Source: Gluconacetobacter diazotrophicus PA1 5
Lineage (GTDB): Bacteria > Pseudomonadota > Alphaproteobacteria > Acetobacterales > Acetobacteraceae
Assembly (NCBI RefSeq): GCF_000067045.1
Contig: NC_010125.1
Coordinates: forward strand, 2,656,001 to 2,720,000
Length of the DNA stretch: 64,000 bases
Reading direction: 5' to 3'
Below are positions 37,440 through 47,091 of this stretch, piece by piece. The notes under the pieces were generated by a model. It made no database searches. It worked only from the letters and a program-made list of their open reading frames with translations, and was not told the origin of the DNA. The translations under genes and the position numbers were made by a program. Position 1 is the stretch's first letter. Every line of letters begins with the position of its first letter.

Positions 37440-37751
37440 ATGGCACGAAAGCCGTGCGCAATGCCAATGCATGTCGAAGACATTAAGGCCGAACTGCGCA
37501 AGCGGTATGGCAGTTTGGCTAGCATCAGTCGCCAATTGGGGTTGAACCCCAATGCGTTGACCGCAGCCATCCACAAGCCGGGAAATTCCGTCCGCTCCGA
37601 ACGGCGCATCGCCGAGCTTCTGGGGAAAGCGCCGCATGAGGTGTTTCCTGACCGCTTCCACAAGGACGGGACTCCGATTTCGCGTGTCGTTGATCGGAAA
37701 CCTACCTGCCGGATTCCTGACCGTCTTCGTGCAAACGGGGTGGCGGCATGA
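37440..37751 (+). CDS. ner: Ner-like DNA-binding protein
   Basis: 103 residues. The Ner/Nlp pattern is clear: DIKAELRKRYGSLASISRQL, LNPNALTAAIHKPG, then RRIAELLGKAPHEVFPDRF. Mu Ner represses early transcription during lytic growth. ATG 37440 has GAGGGG upstream. Its stop overlaps the next gene by ATGA, the first of a chain of such overlaps. The 25-residue C-terminal extension is not in Mu Ner. Confidence 0.88.
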   Translation: MARKPCAMPMHVEDIKAELRKRYGSLASISRQLGLNPNALTAAIHKPGNSVRSERRIAELLGKAPHEVFPDRFHKDGTPISRVVDRKPTCRIPDRLRANGVAA

Positions 37752-38587
37752 ACGTCAAGAAGGTCAAGCTGGCGGACATCGATCCGCGTTTCGACGGGCG
37801 TATCCGGCCGGTCGTTGAGGCTGTCGCCCAGATTTATGCCGAGAGCTTCCTGGAGCGCGGGCAGGATACGGCGATTGAGGTCCGATATGGATCGGGCGAG
37901 GAAGGTGCGCCGAAGTTCATCCTGGTCGCGGGTGGGCACCGATACCGGGCCGCGCAGATTGCGGGCTGGGACGCGCTGGATGCGGTGATTTCGAAGCTGA
38001 ATGCCGATGAGGCGCGGCTGAAGGAGATCGACGAAAACCTGTACAAGCACGAACTGGACGTGCTGTCGCGGGCGCGGTCGCTGTATGAGCGGAAGGAGGT
38101 TTATCTCCGGCTATTCCCCGAGACGCGGCATGGGGGCGACAGAAAAGTTGGTCAAGTTGCAACCGTTGCAACTTGCTCGCCTCCCCGTTTCGCCGTCGAT
38201 GCAGCCGACAAGATGGGCATCAGTGAGAGGAGCATCCACGGATACATCGCCCTGTATCGCGCCCTCCAGCCTGAAACCGTGCGGGCGCTTCAGGGCACGA
38301 CGTTGGCCGATGACCGGGCGGAATTGCTCTATATCGGCAAGATCGAGCACGAGATCGAACAGGTCGTTCTGGTCAAGAAGGCCCTGGAAGCCGGGAAGAA
38401 GCCTTCGGAACTGGCCGAGGAGACGGTCGCCGCCATCCCGACTGAGGCGATGTGGCTGGCGATGGGCCGCAAGGCGGCGGCGAAGATCATCAAGATGGAT
38501 GCGCCGGCCCAGCGGGTGCTGCTGGAGGAACTGGTCAAGGCCGGGCTGATCCAGCGTGACCAGATCGTGCGGGGGGCGGTCGCATGA
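37748..38587 (+). CDS. ParB/Srx-fold N-terminal domain protein, phage early gene
   Basis: 279 residues. The ParB-like N domain (residues 3-110) has FILVAGGHRYRAAQIAGW in place of the usual GERRxRA box, and a helix-turn-helix follows (AVDAADKMGISERSIHGYIALYRAL). Related genes sit before transposase A in several alphaproteobacterial Mu-like phages. Its role there is not established. Overlaps both neighbours by ATGA. Confidence 0.82.
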   Translation: MNVKKVKLADIDPRFDGRIRPVVEAVAQIYAESFLERGQDTAIEVRYGSGEEGAPKFILVAGGHRYRAAQIAGWDALDAVISKLNADEARLKEIDENLYKHELDVLSRARSLYERKEVYLRLFPETRHGGDRKVGQVATVATCSPPRFAVDAADKMGISERSIHGYIALYRALQPETVRALQGTTLADDRAELLYIGKIEHEIEQVVLVKKALEAGKKPSELAEETVAAIPTEAMWLAMGRKAAAKIIKMDAPAQRVLLEELVKAGLIQRDQIVRGAVA

Positions 38588-38844
38588 GCGGCGGAGGAGA
38601 AGCTGCCCTGGCTGTCGCCGTCGGCGCGATTATCGAGCGCGAGCGGAAGCGTTCGGGTGTGACCCAGACTGACCTGGCGAAGGCCATTGGGGTTCAGTCG
38701 AATGCGATCTGGGGCTGGGAGACCGGCGCCCGCCTGCCCCGCATGAACCATCTGTTCGATCTGCTGTGGGAACTGGATGTGCCGCAGTCGGTGTTTCTGG
38801 AGATTCTGGCGGCGGATGCCAAGACGCGGGAGCGCGCGGCATGA
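38584..38844 (+). CDS. Small XRE-family HTH protein
   Basis: 86 residues with a Cro/CI-type helix-turn-helix (VTQTDLAKAIGVQSNAIWGWE). No ligand domain. Coupled to both neighbours by ATGA overlaps. A regulatory role in the early operon is likely; the target is unknown. Confidence 0.8.
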   Translation: MSGGGEAALAVAVGAIIERERKRSGVTQTDLAKAIGVQSNAIWGWETGARLPRMNHLFDLLWELDVPQSVFLEILAADAKTRERAA

Positions 38845-39308
38845 GCGATTACGAAAACGATCTTCCCTCCGATCTGAAAGAGGCGCTCGCGCGAGCGCCA
38901 GCGCCTCCTGGTATGCGGATGAGCTTCGTCGTCTCCGGAGACGACAAGGTTGGGCTTACTTTTGTTCGGGACGAAGTCGCGCGCGCAAAAGCTCGACAAG
39001 CCACAATTGAAGGTCTTCTGCGGGAAGCTCTGGAAAAGGAACCGTGGTTTCGCTCATCCGGATCGTCACGATCATATTGCCGAAAGCTGCGCCAAGTTCT
39101 GGCGCTGCCGTATCGGCGGTCACGTGCAGATCGGCTTCAAGATAAGCCGGGATCGCTTCCTCGGGAGTGGCGAGGCCGGGCTGTATGGTCAGTCGTCTCA
39201 AGTAATAGGGCATTTTGGTTCTCCATGGGGTTGGTGGCACTTCCCATGGTGAAGAAGCTGGCGCGAGTCTGGCAACGGGCTCGTGCCAGCAGTCGGGGGC
39301 GCGCATGA
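38841..39308 (+). CDS. Hypothetical phage early protein
   Basis: 155 codons between two ATGA overlaps, which supports translation. The first 50 residues look protein-like (MSDYENDLPSDLKEALARAP; MSFVVSGDDKVGLTFVRDE); the rest is rich in Arg/Ser/Trp and lies opposite a good-looking antisense ORF, so the true product may be shorter or frameshifted. No family recognised. Confidence 0.4.
   Translation: MSDYENDLPSDLKEALARAPAPPGMRMSFVVSGDDKVGLTFVRDEVARAKARQATIEGLLREALEKEPWFRSSGSSRSYCRKLRQVLALPYRRSRADRLQDKPGSLPREWRGRAVWSVVSSNRAFWFSMGLVALPMVKKLARVWQRARASSRGRA
38956..39213 (-). CDS. Hypothetical 85-residue protein, antisense to early operon
   Basis: ATG 39213 has GGAG seven bases upstream. The product is acidic and well balanced (MPYYLRRLTIQPGLATPEEA; ELPAEDLQLWLVELL). 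It lies wholly inside the plus-strand ORF at 38841-39308. Composition favours this strand for most of the overlap. Function unknown. Confidence 0.5.
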   Translation of the reverse strand: MPYYLRRLTIQPGLATPEEAIPAYLEADLHVTADTAAPELGAAFGNMIVTIRMSETTVPFPELPAEDLQLWLVELLRARLRPEQK

Positions 39309-39763
39309 GCCGCCGCCCTGTGCCGGGACAGATGTCCCTGCTGGACTGGATGCCGCCGGAGCCGGTGGTGCAGTTCGATGAGCGCCTGATCCGGGCGAAT
39401 TCCTTCAGCGGCCGGTTGTCGCGGGCGATTTCGATCAGCCTGCAGGAGTGCGGGCAGTCGCGTGAGGACGTGGCGGCGCGGATGTCGGCCATTCTGGAAC
39501 GGCCGGTCAGCCTGCCGATGCTGAATGCCTATTCGTCGGCGATGCGTGAGGGGCACCAGATCAGCGTGCCGCGTTTCGACGCCCTGGTGCATGCAACCGG
39601 TGATCGGCGGCTGCTGGAATTCATGGCGGAGCCGCACGGCTGGGCGGTGATCGAGCGGCGGTATCTGCCGATGATCGAGTTGGCGGCAGTCAGTGAACAG
39701 AAAAAAGACCTGGCACAGCGTGAGCGGATGCTCCGGCGCCAGGCGGTTCGGGGAGGTCGGTGA
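39305..39763 (+). CDS. Hypothetical phage early protein, possible CII-like regulator
   Basis: 152 residues: a short Pro-rich head, a helical region (SLQECGQSREDVAARMSAIL), then LPMLNAYSSAMREGHQISVP and GDRRLLEFMAEPHGW, a pattern reminiscent of phage CII/CP76-type regulators. The C-terminal 40 residues are charged and helical. Coupled upstream by ATGA and adjacent to the next ORF. Confidence 0.55.
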   Translation: MSRRPVPGQMSLLDWMPPEPVVQFDERLIRANSFSGRLSRAISISLQECGQSREDVAARMSAILERPVSLPMLNAYSSAMREGHQISVPRFDALVHATGDRRLLEFMAEPHGWAVIERRYLPMIELAAVSEQKKDLAQRERMLRRQAVRGGR

Positions 39764-40074
39764 TGGTCAAAGTAACGGAAGAAGTCCTCTTTGAAGGTGG
39801 TGCGCTTTTTACGGCAGAGATGCTTGGTCTCGTTGTTCAGGAAGATAGTCAGGGGGTGATGTCCTTTGACAATTCTCTCCCTGACCATGAGGCGAAAGTG
39901 AGCCTTTCTATCTCGCAGTTCCGGTTCCTGGCTGCGCTCTTTGTATTTGCCGCACGAGAATATTCCGCAAGTGGTCGGCCATCGTATCTGGCTTCATGGC
40001 TGGAAGGATATCGAACTGGGTCGAAACCGAGCCCTCAAATTTCATTTGGGCGTCGCCGCGGCAAGTTATCCTGA
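39763..40074 (+). CDS. Hypothetical phage protein
   Basis: 103 codons starting with ATG that shares its A with the previous TGA (a GTG one codon earlier is also possible). The first 85 residues look like protein (VTEEVLFEGGALFTAEMLGL). Last gene before the IS21 element. A truncated minus-strand gene overlaps its 3' half. No family recognised. Confidence 0.45.
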   Translation: MVKVTEEVLFEGGALFTAEMLGLVVQEDSQGVMSFDNSLPDHEAKVSLSISQFRFLAALFVFAAREYSASGRPSYLASWLEGYRTGSKPSPQISFGRRRGKLS

Positions 40075-40175
40075 CCTTGGCAGTCACCTCGAATAAATAT
40101 TCATTCGAATTATTGGCGGGAACGGTTGTCATGCAAATATCAAAAACGTCAAATTCGAGCGTTTTTTCCCAAATG
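39908..40175 (-). pseudogene. Minus-strand phage gene truncated by IS21
   Basis: Eighty-eight sensible codons (IWEKTLEFDVFDICMTTVP; NEYLFEVTAKVRITCRGDAQ) run from the IS21 end to a stop at 39908. The original N-terminus is gone; the only available ATG (40222) lies within the IS. Unknown family. Confidence 0.5.
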
Positions 40176-40287
40176 TGTTGATTTCCAGCGAGAACTGACC
40201 CTGTAGGGGCGGAAATTTTCATTGAGAATTGACCCGTGTCTGACACTTCCCCGGAGCAACTGTCCGGGGGTTAAAGGAGTGATCAGC

Positions 40288-41808
40288 ATGGAATTGTTGA
40301 GTGTGATCCGGCGGTGGCATTACCGGGATCATGTACCGATCCGCGAGATTGAGCGTCGGACGCGATTGTCGCGCAACACGATCCGCAAGTATCTCCGGGC
40401 GGAGACGGTTGAGCCGCAGTTCAAGGTTGCCGAGCGTCCGAGCCGGCTGGACCCGTTTGCGGAGAAACTGGCGACCTGGCTTGCTCTGGAGACGTCAAAG
40501 TCGCGCAAGCAGCGCCGCACGGGGCGGCGCCTGCATGTGGATCTTGTAGCGCTGGGTTATGACGGATCGTATGGACGGGTTGCGGCCTTTATCCGGAACT
40601 GGAAGGCGGAACAGCAAAGGGCGCGGCAGACGACGGGACGCGGCGTGTTCGTTCCGTTGCGCTTTCAACCCGGAGAGGCCTTCCAGTTCGACTGGGGAGA
40701 GGACTGGGCGGTGATCGGGGGGCGGCGCGTCAAGCTGCAGGTCGCCCACACCAAGCTGTCCTACAGCCGGGCCTTCATTCTGCGGGCGTATCCGCTCCAG
40801 ACTCACGAGATGCTGTTCGACGCGCTGACGGAAGCCTTTCGCGTTTTGGGCGGGGTGCCGCGTCGAGGTATTTTTGACAATATGAAAACCGCCGTGGACC
40901 GGGTTGGGCCCGGCAAGGTCCGCCAGGTCAATCTGCGTTTTTCGGCCCTGGTGAGCCATTATCTGTTCGAGGCGGAGTTCTGCAATCCGGCAGCGGGTTG
41001 GGAGAAAGGTCAAATCGAGAAGACCGTCCAGGACGCCCGGCGGCAGATCTGGCAGGAGATGCCGCATTTTCCTGATCTGGCCTCCCTGAACGTCTGGCTC
41101 GAGGCGCGTTGCCGGGAACGTTGGACTATCTTGAGGCATGTCGAATTGCCCGGCAGCCTCGCCGAGGCCATGCGGCGGAAGTGCCTCACCTGGGTTCCAG
41201 GGCGCCCGTTCGACGGGTTCGTCGAACATACCAAACGGGTTTCGCCGACTTGCCTCGTGCAGTTCGAAAGCAACCGCTACAGTGTGCCCGCCTCTTTTGC
41301 CAATCGGCCGGTCAGCCTGCGCGTCTATCCCGACCGGTTGGTGATCGCGGCCGAGGGGCGGATCCTATGCGAACATCCCCGGATCGTCGAGCGGTCCCAC
41401 GGCGTGCCCGGTCGCACGATCTATGACTGGCGGCATTACTTGGCGGTGCTCCAGCGCAAACCCGGGGCCTTGCGCAATGGCGCGCCCTTCTCTGAATTGC
41501 CCGAGGCGTTCCGGACGCTGCAGACGCACCTCCTCCGGCGCACGGGCGGCGACCGGGAAATGGTCGAGATCCTCGCCCTGGTGCTGCAGCATGATGAGCA
41601 GGCCGTGCTTTGCGCGGTTGAACTCGCGCTCGAGGAGGGAGTAGCCACCAAGACACACGTCCTCAATACGTTGCATCGTCTGACGGACGCCAAGAAAACA
41701 GGAGCACCCAGGCTCGACGCGCCGCAGGCATTGGTGCTCGAACGCGAGCCTCAGGCCGATACCGGACGGTATGACGCCCTGCGCGGGGAGGCCCGTCATG
41801 CGTCATGA
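40288..41808 (+). CDS. istA: IS21 transposase IstA
   Basis: 506 residues, typical of IstA. An N-terminal helix-turn-helix ([21 protein letters not shown]), then a DDE rve core: [18 protein letters not shown] and the Glu in [17 protein letters not shown] precedes the ATG. It overlaps istB by 11 bp, as is usual in the family. Confidence 0.95.
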   Translation: MELLSVIRRWHYRDHVPIREIERRTRLSRNTIRKYLRAETVEPQFKVAERPSRLDPFAEKLATWLALETSKSRKQRRTGRRLHVDLVALGYDGSYGRVAAFIRNWKAEQQRARQTTGRGVFVPLRFQPGEAFQFDWGEDWAVIGGRRVKLQVAHTKLSYSRAFILRAYPLQTHEMLFDALTEAFRVLGGVPRRGIFDNMKTAVDRVGPGKVRQVNLRFSALVSHYLFEAEFCNPAAGWEKGQIEKTVQDARRQIWQEMPHFPDLASLNVWLEARCRERWTILRHVELPGSLAEAMRRKCLTWVPGRPFDGFVEHTKRVSPTCLVQFESNRYSVPASFANRPVSLRVYPDRLVIAAEGRILCEHPRIVERSHGVPGRTIYDWRHYLAVLQRKPGALRNGAPFSELPEAFRTLQTHLLRRTGGDREMVEILALVLQHDEQAVLCAVELALEEGVATKTHVLNTLHRLTDAKKTGAPRLDAPQALVLEREPQADTGRYDALRGEARHAS

Positions 41809-42577
41809 TCCCGCGGCCGGTGCCCTCGTCGTCATGCTGCGCGGCCTGCGGATGTATGGCATGGCCCAGGCCACGGCCGAACTGACCGAACAGGGTGCGC
41901 CGGCATTCGAGGCCGCCATCCCCGTCCTCTCCCAGCTTTTGAAGGCGGAACTCGCCGAGCGAGAGGTGCGCTCCATCGCCTATCAAACCAAGACTGCCAG
42001 GTTCCCGGCCTACAAAGATTTGGCAGGGTTCGATTTCTCGGCCGCCGAGGTCAACGAGGCCATGGTCCGTCAACTCCATGCCGGGGATTTCATCGACCGT
42101 GCCGACAACGTCGTCCTCATTGGTGGACCAGGAACCGGCAAGACCCATCTGGCCACCGCACTTGCCGTGCAGGCGATCGAACATCACCGCAAGAAGATAC
42201 GGTTCTGGTCCACGGTCGACCTCGTCAACGCCCTCGAACAGGAAAAAACCGCCAATCGCGCAGGACAGATCGCGGAACGTCTCCTGCGCCTCGATCTCGT
42301 GATCCTGGACGAACTTGGCTATTTGCCGTTCAGCGCATCAGGCGGTGCCCTGCTGTTCCATCTCCTCAGCCGTCTCTACGAGCGCACCAGCGTCATCATC
42401 ACCACCAATCTGAGCTTCAGCGAATGGGGCGAAGTCTTCGGTGATCCCAAAATGACGACAGCCCTGCTCGATCGCCTTACCCACCACTGTCATATCCTCG
42501 AAACCGGAAATGACAGCTACCGGTTCCGCGCAAGCTCCGCCGCCCCCAGGAACCGGAAGGAAAAGGCAACCGCTTGA
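41798..42577 (+). CDS. istB: IS21 helper ATPase IstB
   Basis: 259 residues of an AAA+ ATPase: Walker [10 protein letters not shown], Walker [13 protein letters not shown], sensor region [17 protein letters not shown]. IstB selects the target and activates IstA. Intact and overlapping istA, so the IS may be functional. Confidence 0.95.
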   Translation: MRHDPAAGALVVMLRGLRMYGMAQATAELTEQGAPAFEAAIPVLSQLLKAELAEREVRSIAYQTKTARFPAYKDLAGFDFSAAEVNEAMVRQLHAGDFIDRADNVVLIGGPGTGKTHLATALAVQAIEHHRKKIRFWSTVDLVNALEQEKTANRAGQIAERLLRLDLVILDELGYLPFSASGGALLFHLLSRLYERTSVIITTNLSFSEWGEVFGDPKMTTALLDRLTHHCHILETGNDSYRFRASSAAPRNRKEKATA

Positions 42578-42663
42578 CCAGCCCATAAAACATAGCAGAG
42601 ATAACCAAAGGCCGGGTCAGTTCTCGATGAAAACCCAGGGTCAAATCTCAGCAGAAATTAACA

Positions 42664-43435
42664 CTTCACCACCAACCAGGCCGTCAACCTGCCGCAAGGC
42701 ACGCTGCTGACGCTGGACGGGTCGGTCCAGTGGCAGGTGACGCAGGCGTATAATCTCGCCGCCAACAGCACGACATCGGTGTCCGTCCAGGCCACCACGA
42801 CCGGCACCGTGGGCAATCTCGCGGCCAACACGGCGCTGACGCTGGTCTCGCCGATCGTCGGCGTGGTCACGGTCGCGGTGGACGGCAATGGCCTGGCGGG
42901 CGGCGCGCCGATCGAACCGGTGGAAAGCTGGCGCGCCCGTATCATCGCCAATATCCGTGCCCCGGTCGGCGGCGGCACGGTCGCGGATTATCAGCGCTGG
43001 GCCAAGGCGGCCGGCGCGGCCTACGTCAACGTCATCCGCGCATGGCTGGGCCTGGGGACTGTCGGGGTCGCGGTGGCGATGGCCGGCGGCGTCGCGCCCA
43101 CGCCCGCCCAGGTGACTGCCATCCAGGCCTATATCGACAGCGTGCGCCCGGTGCGCGGCAACGTCACCGTGTTCGCGGCGACGATCGTGCCGCAGAACCT
43201 GACCATCCTGCTCAATCCGGACACCGTCACGGCGCAGGCGGCGGTCGCTTCGGTCCTGGGGCCGTATTACCTCAGCGTCGGCATCGGCGGCACGGCCTAT
43301 CTCGAACAGATCAATGCCCAGATCTCGGCCGTCGCGGGCGAGGAAAACGACCTGGTCTCGCCGACCGCCGACCAGGCGTTCGGCGCCAACCAGATGCCCG
43401 TTCTGGGCACGATCGCATGGCAGGCGCCGTCATGA
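42664..43435 (+). pseudogene. Baseplate J-like protein (Mu gp47), 5' truncated by IS21
   Basis: 257 codons run in frame from the IS21 end, starting within the protein (FTTNQAVNLPQGTLLTLDGS). The visible part matches the C-terminal two thirds of baseplate J proteins (WRARIIANIRAPVGGGTVAD). The N-terminus and everything upstream in the tail operon are gone. Its stop overlaps the next gene by ATGA. Confidence 0.88.
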
Positions 43436-44121
43436 GCCGCACGGCCGACCAGATCGTCGATCAGTGGCTGCACCAGCTCTCGCCTCCGGGTCGCGCGTTT
43501 CCGAAAATCGCGGGCAGCAATCTGGCCGGGCTTTACCGCGCCATGGCGCTGACGCGCGCGCAGACCGAAGCCGACCTGGACGCGCTGAAGCTGGAGATTT
43601 CGCCCCAGACCAGCACGCTGCTGCTGTCGGATTACGAGGCCGTCCTGGGGCCCGACCCATGCGGCCGCGACCAACTGGTGACTACGGTGGCCGAGCGCCA
43701 GGCGCTGGACTTCCAGCGCTGGACGTATGCCGGCGGCCAGAGCATCGATTTCTACACCCAGATGGCCGCCTCGGTCGGTGTGACCATCACGATCGACGAA
43801 CCCGAGCCCGCGATCTGCGGCGCGGCCGTCTGCGGCGTCGATGTCTGTAGCCAGGAAACGGACCGGTTCATCTGGGTCGTCAATATCCAGCCCGGCAATA
43901 CGGGTCTGGAGCCCGAGGCGGCGATCTGCGGAATCGGTGTCTCCGGCGTCACGGTCTGCGGCGACATCCTGCCGCCGGCGATCGCAAACGAAGCGGCAAT
44001 GCTGATCTGTCCGATCCAGACAATGAGCCCTGCCGATACCACCGTGGTCTTCGGGTTCGGACCAGGCCCGACAGGGGCGGTCCTAGATACCTTCAACCTC
44101 AATGTGGATGCGATCTCGTGA
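43432..44121 (+). CDS. Phage tail protein, DUF2313/YmfQ (Mu gp48-like)
   Basis: 229 residues. The N-terminal half has the family pattern (QLSPPGRAFPKIAGSNLAGL; LLSDYEAVLGPDPCG). Position directly after baseplate J matches Mu. The middle contains repeated AVCGVDVC/AAICGIGVSG-type strands with six cysteines, unusual for a tail protein. Connects the baseplate to the tail fibres. Confidence 0.85.
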   Translation: MSRTADQIVDQWLHQLSPPGRAFPKIAGSNLAGLYRAMALTRAQTEADLDALKLEISPQTSTLLLSDYEAVLGPDPCGRDQLVTTVAERQALDFQRWTYAGGQSIDFYTQMAASVGVTITIDEPEPAICGAAVCGVDVCSQETDRFIWVVNIQPGNTGLEPEAAICGIGVSGVTVCGDILPPAIANEAAMLICPIQTMSPADTTVVFGFGPGPTGAVLDTFNLNVDAIS

Positions 44122-44146
44122 TCGCGTCTGATGCAGGATCTCTGTA

Positions 44147-45139
44147 ATGGATTACACAAGCGCGGCGAACTACGTCACGGACAGCCAGGGGCGCAGACAA
44201 TACGCAGACCGGGATATCGTGAATGGTGTCCCCGGCACATCGCTGTTGGCGGCGGACCTCAATGCGGTGACGAACACGCTGATCGCCGCGATGAAGGCGT
44301 ACGGCATCACACCCAATGCCGCCGACGACACGCTGCTTGCGCAGGCGATTGCTGCCGCCGTCGAAGCGGAGGACCTGCGTGCCTCGACCGTCGAAAGCAA
44401 CCTGCAATCGAGCAAGGCGGCGGCGACGGACCTGCAAAACGAGGTCACGCGAGCGGAACAGAAGGAGACGGCTCTGGCGACGTCGATCCAGGATGCATCC
44501 GGCCCCTGGAACACGGCGACCGCCAGCGGAACTGTGGTAACGCCCGCCTGGGCGACCCGCCTGGAAATCTGGATGACGGGCGGCGGCGGCGGCGGTGCGG
44601 GCTGTCAGGGCACGTCGATCAGTGGCGCGATATCCGGTGCCGGGGGCGGAGCTGCGGCAACCGTGTACGCGATGCTATCGGTCACGAGCGGGGCAGCCGT
44701 CGCGCTGTCCGTTGGCTCCGGAGGGGCCGGAGGCGCCGGCACGGCTGCCGCTGCGGCGGGAGGGGCCAGCGCCGTCTCGGTGAACGGCACCATCCTTGCC
44801 ACGGCGAACGGGGGTGGCGGGGCAACCTGGTATTCCGCGAACGGTTCGGCCGGGGCATCCGGCGGAGATTACGCCTCGGAGGCATCGGCCGGTGTCTTGC
44901 AGATCGCCCAGATCAAGGGCGGCAGCGGCGGTGACGGGCAGGGACAGAATTACGTCTTCGCGGGGGGCGGAGCGCCCTCTCATTGGGGCGGCGGCGGCCG
45001 TGCGGGCGCGGGCGGCGGCATTGCCGGCGTGGCCTGGGGGGCCGGCGGTGGGGGTGCGTACGACGTGTCCGGTTCGGGCACCGTATATTCGGGCGGCGCA
45101 GGCGCCGGCGGCGCCATCATGTATCGGTTCCTGCCATGA
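44147..45139 (+). CDS. Glycine-rich tail-fibre protein
   Basis: 330 residues. Residues 1-120 form a helical tail-attachment part with a probable coiled coil (TVESNLQSSKAAATDLQNEV). The rest is a Gly/Ala/Ser-rich domain with poly-Gly turns, like phage receptor-binding tips that fold as polyglycine sandwiches. Probably contacts the host surface. ATGA overlap with the next gene. Confidence 0.75.
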   Translation: MDYTSAANYVTDSQGRRQYADRDIVNGVPGTSLLAADLNAVTNTLIAAMKAYGITPNAADDTLLAQAIAAAVEAEDLRASTVESNLQSSKAAATDLQNEVTRAEQKETALATSIQDASGPWNTATASGTVVTPAWATRLEIWMTGGGGGGAGCQGTSISGAISGAGGGAAATVYAMLSVTSGAAVALSVGSGGAGGAGTAAAAAGGASAVSVNGTILATANGGGGATWYSANGSAGASGGDYASEASAGVLQIAQIKGGSGGDGQGQNYVFAGGGAPSHWGGGGRAGAGGGIAGVAWGAGGGGAYDVSGSGTVYSGGAGAGGAIMYRFLP

Positions 45140-47082
45140 CCAAGGGAGACGCTGGGGTGACGCTTCTATTGCGTATCATCGGTATCATCATCTGCGCCAC
45201 TGCTGTCCTCGTGCCGGGACCTCTCCGTGCCCAGTCGACGGTGCCGCAATTTTCTCCCGGCCAGATCCTGACCGCCGCCCAGCTGACGGCCATGCAACAA
45301 GCCAAGGTCGATGTCGCGGGCGGATCGTCCACCACCCAGAAGCTGACGACGCCGTCGGTGATCGGCGGGACGATGGACGGGGCACAGACGGTTAACGGCA
45401 TTGTCGCCAGCACCCAGTCCCGCACGCTGGCCGCGCATCTCGGCGACGTCGTCAACGTGCTGGATTATGGCGCCGACAATACCGGCGCGACCGACGCGGT
45501 CGGCGCGATCAATCAGGCGATCGCGACCGGGCGGAATGTGTATATCCCGCAGGGCAAATATACGATCACGGCCGGGTGGATCGACATGACGACGCCGGGC
45601 CAGCGCGTCTATTGTGACGGCCCGCAGACGACGCTGACCGTCGCGCGGGCGGGATATGCCCCGTCACCGGCCCTGGTCATCGAGCCTTCGGCGGTCATGG
45701 CTGAGTTTCGGGGCTGCACGATCGACCACAACGGGGCCCAGTTCCTCAGCACCGGGCCATTCGTTCCATTGGCGTGGAACAACACCACGATCGGCACGCA
45801 CACCAATGACGGCCTGGGGAATGCCGTACTGGTCATGGCAGACTACGCCCGATTCGAGGGGACCGTCACTCGCGGCTGGGACAACTGCGTAGGCCTCGGC
45901 TCATTCAGCCTAACCACGGGCGCCCAGACTACGACACCTGCCCCCAAGAGCCCTACTGTCACGCAAACCCACACGTCGTATTGTGGCGTCGGGAATCATA
46001 GCAGCACCCCCGTATATAACCAGGGTGCTGGCGTCGATGTGCTGACGGCGACGGGCGCCATTGTCTCGGACAGCACGGACTTTATGTCGCACGACGGATT
46101 CTGGATCGACACATCCGGAGGTGCGGGCGCCTCGTTCTCGAATTTGACCTCGTGGTATGCGCAGCGGACGCCTACCTTGCCGAGTGGTGGGTGGGGATAC
46201 GCACAGGGCGGCGTTGCATTCTACTTGTCCGGCAGCAATGAAAACTTCGATGGATCGACAAACGCGCTGCTGGCGGGGTCCTCGTGCGTGAATTGCACAG
46301 CCATCCAGCCTCAGATGCAGGGGCTCGTCACAGATTTGCATTCTAACGGCCTCACGGTCGCCAACCTGCGTGTCGTGCGTCCAGGCCTTGAGTGCATCTG
46401 GCAACGGTCAGGTCATACCGTCTACAGCAACGTCCAGTGCGATACGCCGAATTACCTGGCGGGCCAGACGATCGCCGCGGGCGAGACGCCGGCCCCGCAG
46501 GTCGCGGCGGTCCAGATCGACGCCAGCAACACCAGTGACGTGACCGCTCCTGACATCCTCAACACGCTGGCCGAATTCAACGGGCTGTCGGTCACGGCGG
46601 CGGGGTCGCCCTCCTATACCTACACCTTGTCTTTGGGATCATACGGCAACAACCCGGCCGTGAAGCTGAACGGTGTCAGCCTGACGCCCGGCACGGCCGG
46701 CACGTTTTACCGCGGGGCCGGCGCGCTCAGCATCCTGGACCCGTCGCTCTACGCTGCCTCCTCCCTTGTCAGCAGTTCGACGGGCCCGGCAGTCGCCAGC
46801 GGGTTCGGGACGGGTGCGACGCTCCAGACGAACGGGTCGGCCGCGTTCTCGCTCACGGTCGGCACGTCACCGGGATCGTCGGGCGTCCTGACGCTGCCGC
46901 CAGCCTATCACGGCTGGGTCTGCGACGCGTCGGATATCACGACCCAATCGGCCACGGTGTTTCAGACCCGGCAGACCGGATCGACGACCACATCGTCCGC
47001 CCTGGCCAATTTTGGCACAGACGGTGCGCAGCACCCTTGGGTCGCGGGGGATACCCTGTTGGTCAAGTGCTCTGGGTATTGA
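45136..47082 (+). CDS. Tail spike with pectate-lyase-like beta-helix
   Basis: 648 residues. After about 100 residues comes VLDYGADNTGATDAVGAINQ, the start of a pectate_lyase_3-type beta-helix common in phage tail spikes. The C-terminal 150 residues resemble a beta-rich receptor tip. Oddly, the N-terminus reads like a Sec signal peptide (LLLRIIGIIICATAVLV, then PGPLRAQ). A polysaccharide ligand is inferred. Confidence 0.72.
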   Translation: MTKGDAGVTLLLRIIGIIICATAVLVPGPLRAQSTVPQFSPGQILTAAQLTAMQQAKVDVAGGSSTTQKLTTPSVIGGTMDGAQTVNGIVASTQSRTLAAHLGDVVNVLDYGADNTGATDAVGAINQAIATGRNVYIPQGKYTITAGWIDMTTPGQRVYCDGPQTTLTVARAGYAPSPALVIEPSAVMAEFRGCTIDHNGAQFLSTGPFVPLAWNNTTIGTHTNDGLGNAVLVMADYARFEGTVTRGWDNCVGLGSFSLTTGAQTTTPAPKSPTVTQTHTSYCGVGNHSSTPVYNQGAGVDVLTATGAIVSDSTDFMSHDGFWIDTSGGAGASFSNLTSWYAQRTPTLPSGGWGYAQGGVAFYLSGSNENFDGSTNALLAGSSCVNCTAIQPQMQGLVTDLHSNGLTVANLRVVRPGLECIWQRSGHTVYSNVQCDTPNYLAGQTIAAGETPAPQVAAVQIDASNTSDVTAPDILNTLAEFNGLSVTAAGSPSYTYTLSLGSYGNNPAVKLNGVSLTPGTAGTFYRGAGALSILDPSLYAASSLVSSSTGPAVASGFGTGATLQTNGSAAFSLTVGTSPGSSGVLTLPPAYHGWVCDASDITTQSATVFQTRQTGSTTTSSALANFGTDGAQHPWVAGDTLLVKCSGY

Positions 47083-47091
47083 GCGAAGCAA

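Larger units (their letters stand above)
40176..42663. mobile_element. IS21-family element without target duplication
   Basis: 2488 bp with ends TGTTGATTTC and TGTTAATTTC (complement). Each end holds two inner repeats of GAGA-type boxes ending TGACCC (40190-40201, 40224-40235; 42614-42625, 42638-42649). istA and istB lie between. The bases flanking the ends differ (AAATG versus CTTCA), so one side has been changed, most simply by a deletion starting at the IS. Confidence 0.9.

Noticed and set aside
40171-42668. Target duplication for the IS21 element
   Set aside because: The four to eight bases outside the ends do not match in any register.
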